Positions 51,441 through 62,102 of a DNA stretch of 64,000 bases are shown in pieces. Below the pieces are notes generated by a model. The model saw only the letters and a list, made by a program, of their open reading frames with translations. It was not told the DNA's origin and made no database searches. The translations under genes were made by a program, and so were the position numbers. Every line of letters starts with the position of its first letter. The stretch's first letter is position 1. The stretch lies in NCBI GenBank assembly GCA_029959085.1, contig JARWIR010000010.1, positions 18,559,001 through 18,623,000 on the forward strand. The letters run 5' to 3'. Source of the DNA: Nemophila menziesii (lineage: Eukaryota; Streptophyta; Magnoliopsida; Boraginales; Hydrophyllaceae).

Positions 51441-53261
51441 TATGCTAATAGAGTTCATTTTTAGGATATTCAAATATAGGATGAAATTTTAGAATATATT
51501 TTTAATGACCCTAATTGAAACAGATGATATTAATTATCATGTCCCCTTCATGTCCCTCTTCCCCAATAAAAGTTAGTATAAGAAAGTCCATATTTTTTTA
51601 GTGGTTATATATAATAAACAAGATATAATATATTGAGATAACTATTACACAAAGAACAAATTAGGGTAATGTTTTATTTGTTTTCAATAATCAGTGATAT
51701 TTCGTATTAAATTTATAATTTTTTAAAGTAAAATTTTGGATAAAAAATGGTCAAAATTAAAAACCCAACAACGTATGCCAAACTAAAAAACTACATAACA
51801 AACGAAAAATAATAATATGATTTTTTGAAACTACATTATAAAATAGATATTATATACCGTAAAATTATAGTAACATCTTATAAGATATCATAGTGTATGA
51901 GTTTTCATAATTTACTTTTAGTAAATGGATTAAAGTTTACTTCGTAAAAGTTCAAAATTAAACATAAAATTAACATATGAATTTATATATAATGGATAAT
52001 TAAAATAGGTTGGGCTAATAAAATTCATTCCAAAAATAAAATTATTCTGATTTTTATATTAATCGGACATGTCAACGGTCGCGCGCTGACTCAGCTCGAC
52101 TTGCTAGTTTTAAAAATAAATAAATAAATTAAGCTAATGCTGTCAATACTTTTTGGCAGTAAGTTGGTTTTAAAAATGAGCATTGCTATATATCACCCTT
52201 TTTTGCTTCACCCATTTATTACCTCCTACGTGTCATCTAATGTGGCATTAAATAAAGGAAAGAGAAAATAAACATTTAAGAGAGACAAATATTTTTATTG
52301 GTGTTTAAAACCTCCACGAAAACGAGTAGTAGATCACTTTGTTAAAAAAAGGTAATTTATAATTTTTTAGGTAATCTATCATTCCACATATCTAAACGTA
52401 CAAAGAGATAAAAAGAAAATACCAGAAAACGAGTAGTAGATCACTTTGTTAAAAAAAGGTCATCCTGAATTACGGTATCCTTAAACGACTACTATCGCTA
52501 CTCTGGTCTACGCTCAAAATTAACTTTAGAGAGAGGGGAGGGCTTTTCTGGTGTGTTGTAATTCTAGTTGTGGTTTTTCCAAATGACTCTAACTACTCTT
52601 ATATAGTGACATAGGTTTTAAAAAATATCCAAAGTAATTGTTTGTCATAAATAGGTTCACTAAACATTGTACCCTTTGTAACAACTGGGTATTTATCATG
52701 TAAGTTATCAATGAGTTTTGCACGTTTTCTTCTTCTAATGGCATTTCAAACATATGCAATGAAGTGCTTTCTTCTTCTAATGGTATTTTAAACATATGTA
52801 ATGAAGTTTGTATAACTACCAGTTTCAAAATAAGATTTTATTTTAAATTCCATCAAACTTCCCATGATGTCGCCGAAGGTGGTGGTGGTGGTACGCGTGT
52901 TGGTTATTTCCTTTACTTTTCATCTGTAAAGTTTTAGGCCTTTTAAAAGATAAAGAAGGAAAAAAATATATAAACCAATATTTTCCTTCCTCTATGTTTT
53001 ATGCGGGACAAATTACGCTCTTGATATTCTTATTTTCCAAGAGCATAAAATTAAAGTAAAAACTTTTGAGATTCGCTATGTTTATATTATCGGAAGCCGA
53101 AGCAGATAAATGTTATTGTTCATGTACTATAGAAGTCTAGAATGGACTTGCAAGTAGGCGCAAGCATATTCAAGGGGTTATGGGATGGGGGGTACAAATT
53201 CACCTCGTTTTTAATCTTTGCTTATTTAATTTAATGAGTAAAAATAGACATCTATCGTTAT
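51441..53261. repeat. Subrepeat C remnant with foreign segment, unit 4
   Basis: C head 51441-52012, foreign segment 52013-53112, C tail 53113-53261. Identity with other units breaks down inside the C tail from about 53,211. Confidence 0.75.
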
Positions 53262-53755
53262 TCGCTATATATTTTGTGATATTTTAAAAAAATTATAAAA
53301 ATTAATTAAGATACAAATATTGATGATAATGTAAGCAAATATCTAAGAAATGATAAAATAATACAATAATAACGTTTATTATTATTTTAACTTTATTTAA
53401 TTTGATTTTCCAATTTTCTGAATTTATATGTATATTCGGTTTATTTTTCTGAAGTATAATTTGATTAGTAAAATGATATTTAAATAATTTTTTAAAAGTA
53501 TGATTTTAAATGATTGGGTGTATTTTTTTTCTTTTTAGTTTTAACATTACCTATATTTTTTTTTAAATTATTAATTTACTATGAGTAATTTATATTTGTC
53601 CATTATCATCAATAATCATATCTTCTACTTGTTTTTTCGGAATGTTTCTTAAAGTAATTTTATTTAACCAAAAACGTAATACACATAGAATTTAACCTGC
53701 ATAGTATAATTACAATTTGTACAATTATCTCTAGCCTATTCCTTTTTAAGAGAAA

Positions 53756-53760
53756 GCAGC
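53756..53760. other. Unoccupied retrotransposon target site
   Basis: GAGAAA-GCAGC-TAAAATATTT is continuous here. In units 1-3 the 7.4-kb element sits between two GCAGC copies at this point, proving insertion and defining its exact ends. Confidence 0.9.
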
Positions 53761-54992
53761 TAAAATATTTACAAAAACATTAGTGAAAAGGTCACCACAT
53801 TATCTAGCGTTCTTGGCTACACTATCAGGCAATCTGTTTGCAAAAGACGGTTAAGAGTGAATCACCTCTTGCCAATTGTTTGTTGAACACTCAGTACTTT
53901 TTGTTGTGCATTCGGTATATTTTGCTGAGCATTCAATGTTTTTGTTGAGTACACTTAAAGAACTTTTCTGATACTCAGAGAATTTTTTGTGTACTTAGAG
54001 AAATAATTCGATACTCAATGAAATCACTAAGTACGCCCCGATAGCGGTGCCGCTGGTTATACTTTGTGATTCTTACTTAGTGAGTCGATACGCACTAAGT
54101 TGGTGATTCATGTTTATTGTTATTTACTTTTTGTTTTATGTAATTTTCGTAATTTGAAGGTATTTTAATATTTGATCATCTATAAAATGCTATGGTGATT
54201 TTTTTTGTTTAAAATATTCTAACCAAATGATTAAATTATTTATAAAACTTCATAAACAAATCCCCAATAAGATCTATAGTTTGTCTAGTGGTTAGAATAC
54301 TTCGCATAGACCGAAAGGTCTTGGGATCGTCTGGAGTAAAAATGATTCCTAGTCAAAAATAGCTCTCATATGTATTAAATAAAAAAATTCGTAAACAATT
54401 TTTTTCGTCAAAAATATTCCAAACAAAACTAATGTTTTTTATTTTTTTACAACAATTGTTCGTTATAGTTAAATGCCAAAAGAATTGGCCTCTTGTAAAA
54501 TGAGCAACGTTCAATATTATCTATTTATATCTTTTGATAACATATGAGGGGCTACAAAGCCCACAAACACAATACCTGAAAAATATGTAAACATAAATCT
54601 CAAATGATGATAAAAAAATATCTCTACAATATAAAACATAATACAAAATCCAAACACTAAATATAAGCCCCGATTTTTAGAAGAAAAACTTTTAGGCTCA
54701 CTTCTAAAATTATATTTTTGGTCCAATAATCTTAATAGGATATTCACAAAATTGCAAGATCAACTAAAACTAATACAGTAAGAAAATGGAGAAATATATT
54801 TATTAATTATGTCGTACTCCCATATGATGGATATTATTTTTATTTTTATTTTTCGGCGGATAAGCAAACCAAACTAAGAAAAAGAAAAATAGATTTATCC
54901 ATTTTCAATCTTAGTAAAATCTGCCATGATAGTCATTACATTACTGCATCCATGTGATTGGATGTTGGTTCTGTGCCTATTATTTTTTTAGC
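53761..54992. other. Diverged 3' spacer of unit 4, ending at the array edge
   Basis: Aligns with the spacer at 11859-13090 but with many scattered differences, including an extra block of about 10 bp (GATACGCAC) near 54087. Homology stops after TATTATTTTTTTAGC near 54,992. Confidence 0.7.
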
Positions 54993-55352
54993 CCAGTGGC
55001 AACCAACACACGTCCTCCTCCACCATTCCCGTCACGTGTCAGAAATCAGAACAACGAAAAAGATTTCCAGAAGTTCCTTGACATGGTGAACAAGATAAAG
55101 ATTAACATACCATTTGTAGAAGCTCTTAATATAATGCCAGAATATCGAAAATTCATGAAGGACATTCTTTCTAACAAACGAAGATTCGAAACTGAGGATA
55201 TGAGTGGACCAGAGGAGTGTAATGCTATCAAGTTACCACCAGAAACACCCACAACCACGAACTCTTGGATGGTACCATCCATGATTATAAAGAATAGAGC
55301 TGAGAAGTTCCTGGGAATTAGAGGCAAAGGGTGGAAATTTCGTCATTCGTAA
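54993..55352 (+). pseudogene. gag fragment of a Tat/Athila-type gypsy element
   Basis: The frame reads PPPPFPSR, then KDFQKFLDMVNKIKINIPFV, EALNIMPEYRKFMKDIL and EECNAI. This is the conserved segment that precedes the protease in plant Tat/Athila gag-pol (PPFPQR...FLDVLKQLHINIPFVEAL...MP-Y-KFLKDIL...EECSAI pattern). After EECNAI-KLPP the match ends and the frame stops at 55352. The upstream codons to 54954 belong to the array flank, so the fusion start is artificial. N-terminal gag and everything after this segment are gone. Confidence 0.75.
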
Positions 55353-56518
55353 TCGAGGTAAGTCTAACTTTAAAAGACGTCAAATAAAATTGCTATACGG
55401 GAGACAACTCATAGTTTTTTTTATGTTTTTATGTTTTTAATTTATGTTTAGTTTAGTTACTTTTAGTTGATATTGCATATTTGAGAAAGGTATTCGTGTT
55501 TTTGATGTTTAGGTGCTATAGAAATCGAATTTGGGAGGAAAACGAGATTTTCTGGAAAAATCAGATGACACCACCGGTATACCGGGCCCCACCGGTGGTA
55601 TACTGCAGGTCAGAACCCGAGCCCACGGGGTGTCATCACGTGTTCTATTCCGAGAGGTACAAAATCGTAGGAGGACAGCTCCGGTATACCGGGCTATACC
55701 TCAGGTATGCCGCCCAGAGCAAAAAGGGGTACCCACGTGTTACGACTCGGGTATTTTGCCGTAACTCAACTTGGAAGAACAATAGCTCCGGTATACCATG
55801 CCCTATGGCCGGTATGCCGCCCACACCTGCTGGAGAGAAAAAATCGCGTTTTTCAGGTTATAAGGGAGAGGAGGTTGCTCTATTACGAATTTTTCAATCC
55901 TTAAGCTTCTCCTTCTTCCCCAAACCTCTCCCAACTCCATTAAAGCTTCATCAAACCTTGCCTAATCATAAAAACACTACCCAATCACCATAAAAACACA
56001 TCAAAACTTCTCTCCACATCATTATAAAGATGATTCAACCACCCATATCATACCAAAACACATTGAATCCAAGAATCAAAAGCTTAAATTTCAGAAATTC
56101 ATCCTACAATTTCTTAAATCCATACCAATCCATGAAGAATCCATCTTACCCATATAGAGAATCATCATTAAAACACCAACCTTTCCTAACCCAAATAAAG
56201 CTTGTTCAACCAATAATCAAGAGTTTCAAATTTCAAGAGTGGTTAAAGCTTTGAGTTGGGGGTCAATTGAGATGATAAAGAGAACATAAACATTATCTAC
56301 TGCAAGGGAGATGAAGAAAAGCAAGGTATTGGATTTTATTGAGAAGAAATCAAGTAAGAAAAGTTTTAGTTCCATACAAAGGGTAAAACAGGTCAAGAGA
56401 AGAGAGGTCAGCTAGCTGTGTTTGATTCAACGGGTAAAAAGGTTCCAACTTTAGTGAAGAAGACAACACGGCCTCTACAAATCAAAGACCCTACACCCGA
56501 AGAAAATAGAAAGCTTCA
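55353..56518 (+). other. Non-coding 3' region with palindromic modules
   Basis: CCGGTATACCGG, a perfect 12-bp palindrome, occurs at 55574-55585 and 55681-55692, with a variant at 55788-55799. Each is followed within tens of bases by GGTATGCCGCC-like sequence. Frames of 65-170 codons run through it but encode no recognisable protein. A purine tract TTTGAGTTGGGGGTC lies at about 56250-56265. Confidence 0.55.
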
Positions 56519-56842
56519 ATGGAAATGATAGCTTCTCCAAAGAAACAATTAAAGGAACTACCTTTTGCTTATGAGAAAGTATTTGAAAAAGAAGTTGGTA
56601 AAGGAGAATACAAGAAGATTCATGAAGATTTGGAAAGATTGGGTTGGTCTACGTTCATGGTAAGGCGTTCTAAAAACACTATCTTTGTAAATTGTATTTT
56701 GAGAGGAGAAGAAGAGGATGTGGCATATTTGATATATGAGGAGGTGATGCGATTTTCGGTATCTCCCATGTCGTTATTTAATATGCAATATCCTACTATG
56801 ATCACGTGTCTTGATCGGAAAAACGAATATAATTTTGGGTGA
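56519..56842 (+). CDS. Possible post-pol ORF of the gypsy element
   Basis: 107 codons from ATG, Lys/Glu-rich at the N terminus, with ERLGWSTF in the middle. Some plant Athila/Tat elements carry an extra ORF after pol with a GW-x-x-F segment; the resemblance is slight. It has a fuller coding look than its neighbours but no proof. No matching frame is intact in the array element. Confidence 0.3.
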   Translation: MEMIASPKKQLKELPFAYEKVFEKEVGKGEYKKIHEDLERLGWSTFMVRRSKNTIFVNCILRGEEEDVAYLIYEEVMRFSVSPMSLFNMQYPTMITCLDRKNEYNFG

Positions 56843-58372
56843 AGAAGAAACACTTGGAACGTCGATAAGGAGAGGTAATAGCCTCGAAGAGTATGTTTTC
56901 TTTCTTCCCTACCATTTCTTTATGTGCAATATGTATGCTAATTTTAAATTTTATCTTTCTTGAGTCTTTTTCGAGTCATGGGGACACGACTCATTTTTGA
57001 GTTGGGGTGGGGATTCGTTGTCCTCATCTTCTTTTTTGTTTTTTTTCATAAAATTAAAAAAAATTTGGTTGAAATAGGCATAGAATATGTTGAATGTACC
57101 TATTGAGCATGATATAATTAAGTTAATGATAGTAAATAGTATGTTTTTTAAAGATGTTACAAATATGTTTAGCATGCATGTATGAAAACAGGAAATAAAA
57201 GATAGGAAAGTTAATGAGCAATGCTAAGAAGTTACGTTGAAACTTAGGGAGAGTTATTTGGTGTGTAGAACGTGAGGTTTGAAATTAGTTGAAAACCTGC
57301 TTGTCTATGAACTATTAGTGAAAAAGTAACAAAATCCGGTAGTTAGAAAAATGAATAAGGCAGTTCTTTCATATTGAAGCCACTTGAAGCCTTTTATACC
57401 TTCTCACCCTTTTAATTGATTATTGTTATTATTTATCCGTCTTAGCCCCTCTGAGCCTTTCTAAAGCCTTTTATTGAAACACATTATAATCCATACCCTT
57501 AGTTTGTAGGAATCATCTATATGACCCGGACTCGAATCGCAAAACCTGAAACAAATCGTTTTTAGAGCTTGAGTTTGGGGTGGTGGGTTTCATCATTGGG
57601 AACATTGGGTTTGGGAATTGTAATTGTGATTTTATTGATGATGAAAAAGTTAATATTGTAACCCTTTGTCGAGGTAATAGTGAATGAAAAAGAAGCTACG
57701 AGCTAATAGCTATGAAAAGGCATAACATATGAGAAAAAATAGCGTGATATCTCAACATTAAAAAGAGAGTCATAGCTATACAAAAGAAAAAATTGATATG
57801 AAAAGAATATATTCGGACCGGCAAAGTGGAATTTGTATATCATCATGAAAGGTTTTATTTGGGATTATTGGGGTGCACATCAAAAGCATAAAAAATTGGG
57901 TTGAGTGAGAACATCTTCGAGTGAAAACTCAAACTCTAGGGCGATTCGTTGATGTCTAGTGAGGAGAGAGTCAAAAGCTCACTTTTCATTATCCAAATAT
58001 ATCACACCGTCCCTAAGCCACGTTATAACCAAAGACCTTAGGATTTCTAACTGCTTGGTGGAGAAACAATTGAGCTATTAGGTAGTAGGTAAGTGGACCA
58101 TTGAATGCTATATTAGGACCTGTGAACAACCTATAGCCATTAGCATGAACTAAGTCATCAACCTCTCCTGTTGGCATTGCGAAATTAATCTGGACTTGAA
58201 TCCATGGATTGTTGATTATGTATATTAAGCATACGTGTGCATTATTTCTTGAGCATTACTACATGAGGCTTTTTAGGTACTATGCTCTAGGATCATTCAT
58301 TGTGTTCTATTCTTATTCTCCTCCTACTTTTTCTTCTTGTTTATTTGACTACCCTACTATTCTTTATTTTTA
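56843..58372 (+). other. 3' non-coding region of the truncated gypsy element
   Basis: Matches the array element's 7100-7800 segment in reverse orientation: CCTCGAAGAGTATGTTTTC near 56882, an imperfect version of the hairpin GAGTCATG...CACGACTC near 56972-56991, and internal purine tracts at 56997-57014 and 57571-57587. A 62-codon frame at 58209-58397 also occurs in the third element but not in the array element. Confidence 0.6.
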
Positions 58373-58391
58373 TTGTATCGGGACGATACAA
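58373..58391. other. Hairpin beside the polypurine tract
   Basis: TTGTATCG-GGA-CGATACAA, the same stem as in the array element, 4 bp before GAGTTGGGGGTCT (58396-58408). Confidence 0.7.
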
Positions 58392-58408
58392 CTTTGAGTT
58401 GGGGGTCT

Positions 58409-59905
58409 TGATGTCTCCCCATTTGTGATGATTTATTAGTAGTTGGAGACATCATTTTGGTTGTATTTATTAGTTTATAAATCGATTTTCACATGATTTA
58501 GTACACTTTCCTATTTTGTGTCTTGAATTGATTATTTATTATTTTTAGAGCATATTGGGTTTAATTATTTATTTAGTGTGAAGCTTTAAAGATATATGGT
58601 AATTAATTAGAGTCCAAGTCAAAGTCTAAGAGCTAAAGGAAAGAGGATAAACATGGAAATTGAAGATAAGGAAGTAAAAGCTAAAATTATGGAAAAGGAA
58701 AAGCTGCCATAAATCTGAATTCCAGCACCTACGAGCACAAATCAGCTTATATCTCAAAATCGGTGAGGAATCTGGCGAAACGTTCAAGAGAAAAGTTAAA
58801 TATCTTTCTGAGACGATGATTTCGACTACTCATATGCGTCAAACGGATAAGTATTGAAGCTGTTAGGACCAAAACAAAAACGGGGTTGATTCCATATTTT
58901 TGTGCTACGAATTTGAGTTGAGCTAGGAGTCCAATATTTACCTTCTCCTTCAAGAAAACGAATTAGGTCTTCCTATACACTATAAATACAGCCTCTTAAC
59001 ATTAGAAAATCATCCTTGGCCAAACCCTTAGGTCAGGAAGAAGCTTACAACAAGAAGAGAATTTTGGAAGGAGATGTGCATCAATCATGTCACCTTCAAC
59101 CTTTAATTCTGTAATTCTTTTCTTTTCTTTTCTTAGTATGAATTTAATAAATTTAGCTTGAGTGTTAGCATATACGTATGAACCCTAGTTTAGGTTGGCA
59201 TCTATCTAAATTGATTGAATTTATGTTTTGATTTCTCTGTTTATGTGTTGGACTTATATTATGTGTTCTTTACAATTGCAAACGTATAGGATTATCATCA
59301 TAGTAGTTAGATAACCATTGACAACGGTATATTTAACTATAGATTAGCACATAACGTCTAGAATAAGGTTTGATCTGACAATTCAGCCTAACTAGATAGT
59401 CAATGGTTTAGTGTATTGCTATTTAATCAATTGCAGGAAAAGTTTGCTTAGGTTCTTATTGACATAGGTAAACCCTATTTAAAACTACCTAGCGCAATTG
59501 AAACCAAACTAGTGAAATACTACATGATTCATCCCTTACATGCTTAGAACGGCAAAACTAGTGAGGATTACTTGCTAATTACTCAGGCTAAACTATCATA
59601 CTATCTTCTTTTCTTAGCATATTTAATTTTTTGTCTTTAATTTATTGGTTTAGTTTTATTATTCAAAAACCAAATAAAAATCTATCTTTCTTTTCTTTCT
59701 ACTTGCGTATTATTATCTCTAGCTCTCATATCTGCACTCGATAATTTGCATAAGTTCTTCTTAACTTTCGTAGTCCCTGAGGAACAAATTTTACTTATTC
59801 ATTAAAACTTGCATATGATCTGTATACTTGCAGAACCGTGCTCAGCTTAGGGTGTTTATTTGCACTTATTTATATCATTATTTTATCACACCTTAGGCGA
59901 CACCA
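58409..59905 (+). repeat. 3' LTR of the truncated gypsy element
   Basis: 1497 bp, TGATGTCTCC...GACACCA, with TATAAATACA at 58981. It aligns in inverted orientation with the LTR at 62103-63609 and more distantly with the 1.75-kb array LTRs, including the block around GTGAAGCTTTAAAGATA. The first five flanking bases are GTTTG; the left partner is lost. Confidence 0.85.
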
Positions 59906-60022
59906 GTTTGTTAACTAACAAACCAAACTCAAACAAACCCTTAGCAAACTTATTTTTTCCAAGCTTGAGTTTGGCTCGGATTGGTTCATTTAAGACTCAT
60001 ATAAGTCTCGTTTATTTTTCTA

Positions 60023-60093
<71 letters not shown>

Positions 60094-60514
60094 GGATTTT
60101 TTGTGATTTAAAATGAAGTTAAGTAAAACTAATATACAACACATTAAATAATTTGACTTGAAGAAAAAAAATATATTTACTAGATATAAAATATTTTAGT
60201 ACTAATTAATTAGATATACAAATTTTTAATGTAGTTTTGAGTATATATATATTGATAATTTTTGATTAAATATATATCTACCAAGCCTATTAACGAGCTC
60301 ATAAAGAACTCTTATCAAACTGTTTACGAGCTTAACCAGTCGATCATATACATGTTTGAGTTTGTCTCGTTTAGTAAACGAGCCTGAATTTAAAGCTTGA
60401 GCTTGGTTTGTTTAACTAACGAGCCGAACTCAAATAAACCTTTAGCAAACTCAAACTCGAGCCCTTGGCGAGAGTATCGATTCATTTGCAGCCCTATCTA
60501 TGACAACCCATAAT
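59906..60514. mobile_element. Degenerate non-autonomous DNA-transposon-like repeat
   Basis: Rich in GAGCTCG/GAGCTTG/GTTTACGAGC words and bounded on the right by CATTTGCAGCCCTA, reverse of the AGGGCTGCAAATG end found on common plant hAT-like small elements. A segment at about 59906-59955 recurs in direct orientation at about 60402-60450. It holds the (AT)33 tract. The left end is cut by the LTR. Class assignment is tentative. Confidence 0.35.
60025..60090. repeat. (AT)33 microsatellite
   Basis: 66 bp of uninterrupted AT. Confidence 0.95.
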
Positions 60515-62102
60515 CATAAAAGCAGTGATAAGATCAAGTCCAAAACTTGACTCAATCATACACCTCTTACATCTCCTAGGTTCTTCCTCGAAAATACTAC
60601 TAGGTATTATAGAAGTTAAAGGGTCGGGTTTAGTATCATTTAAAGGCACATCAGTATTAGCATAAAAGATATTAACATGTAAAGAAGAATTAACACCATT
60701 TATAATTTTCTAAGGAAATATGTTTTCAAATAATTCATCATCTCTAGATTTACAAATAGAATTATCATCTAGCGACGAGAATCTATATGCAGTTCTATTC
60801 AGATCATATCATATGAAATTGAATATTTGGTCTTGGGTCCAACTGTGACTTTCTTGAAGACTGGTAGTCCTGCCCTAGCCAGGCCCCCTACACTTGTAAA
60901 GATTTCAGGTTAGGTGGAAAACTCTTCCATAACTCATAAGGGGTCTTGTCTAATGTTTTATGGTATACACTATTAAGCACATAACATGCAGAAAATGCAT
61001 CTTCCCCTAACATGTTGTTTGGTAAACCTAAACTATAGCGTTCATCATTTCTTTAAGGGTTCTATTATACCTTTCTGATATACCATTTTTTTGGGGTGTG
61101 AATGGGGCACTAACTTCATGTATTATTCCATTAATTTCAAAAAAATATTTAAGAGATTTAGAATTGTATTTACCACCCATATCGGACCTAAACTTCTTGA
61201 TTTTCCAATCAAGTTGATCTATAACCTCAACCTTATATTTTAAAAAAGATTGTTCCGCTTCATCCTTATATTTTGAGTGGTATACTTTTGTGAACCTAGA
61301 GTAGTCATCTACAAAGGTTATATAGTATAACTTCTTTCATCTACTAGATGTGTTTTTATAATCAGCTAAGTCGGAATACAGTTATTCTACCAGTTTAGTC
61401 TTTCTAGTGGTCTCGGATTTAAATGATTATTTAGCATGTTTGGACTCTACACATCTTTGAAAATTAAAAAAGCATCAATATTGTAAAGAGGTTTTATTCC
61501 AAGTGCTTTTAACCTTTTAACATATGAGTCATAAAGATGCCCTAATCTACCATGGCGCTTATCTATTCAACGATGTAAGCAGAAGTAGATGCATTCTCAT
61601 TCATAGTTATGGTGTTCAATACAAATAAAACTCCATTAAAATATATTTTCCCAATAAAATCATTGTTTTTGGTAATAACTAATTTTACACCCTCGAAAAT
61701 TAGTTTGAGTCCCACTTTATGAAGAAGAGCTCCGAAAACTAAGTTCTTACGGAGCGAGGGGACTAAGAGAACATCATCTAATTCTAGATTTTTACTGAAG
61801 TGAACTTGAGAGGAACTTGTCCTTTCCCAAGGAAGGCGATAGTGGTTGAATTCCCCATGTAGAAGTATTTTTTCGTCAGCCAGTTCCTCAAACTTTTTGA
61901 ACATATTCTTGTTGGAACAGAAGCGTTTGGAGTCTCCAACGTCGAGGATCCAATCACTCTTTTTCTCTCGCAGATTCGCCTCAAACATCATTACGACAAT
62001 TATCTCATCGTTCTTATTCAGGTTGGCGCCAGGTTTTAGAGTTTGATCCTTCATTTGGTCACACTGGTAGGTCTTGTGTCCTTCTTTTCCACAGAAGTAT
62101 CA
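60515..62102 (-). pseudogene. Ty1/copia gag-pol remnant
   Basis: Read on minus from 62102: a zinc knuckle (YFCGKEGHKTYQC, first Cys lost at the LTR junction), then the 163-codon frame 62054-61563. That frame has the protease region WILDVGDSKR, where the family has D-S-G; the active-site Ser is replaced by Val. Then come the GAG-pre-integrase piece (HGRLGHLYDSYVKRLKALG) and integrase pieces: FVDDYSRFT, RSDMGGKY and PFTPQKNGISERYNRTL, which carry the DDE residues. Near the right-hand end is AYRF...FENIFP and a short CKR...SSFG block typical of the integrase-RT linker. Many stops and frameshifts occur below 61563; RT and RNase H are absent. Dead and truncated on both sides. Confidence 0.85.

Larger units (their letters stand above)
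49296..54992. repeat. Partial fourth unit at the right edge of the array
   Basis: It matches the other units nearly base for base from 49296 to about 53,200, covering gene B, subrepeat C and the foreign segment. From about 53,210 it still aligns but with scattered substitutions and small indels. It lacks the LTR retrotransposon: GCAGC at 53756-53760 runs straight into TAAAATATTT, which in other units lies beyond the right target-site duplication. Homology to the 3' spacer ends near 54,992, where an unrelated truncated gypsy element begins. Genes to the right, including a gene A copy, are absent. Confidence 0.9.
54993..59905 (+). mobile_element. 5'-truncated non-autonomous gypsy element (related family)
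   Basis: Plus-strand relative of the array element. It lacks its 5' LTR and primer site and begins inside gag at the array edge. Order: gag fragment (to about 55350), a stretch matching the post-ORF segment of the array element (GACGTNAAATAAAA...GGGAGACA), GC-rich palindromic modules, a possible extra ORF, internal purine tracts, hairpin, polypurine tract 58396-58408, 3' LTR 58409-59905. No protease, reverse transcriptase or integrase is seen, so pol is missing here as well. Confidence 0.75.

Noticed and set aside
55481..55993. 170-codon frame and two overlapping frames in the palindromic region of the truncated gypsy element
   Set aside because: Several overlapping phases are equally open because the region is GC-rich; no family match.
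59860..60111. 83-codon frame containing a YI repeat
   Set aside because: It is the (AT)33 microsatellite translated.
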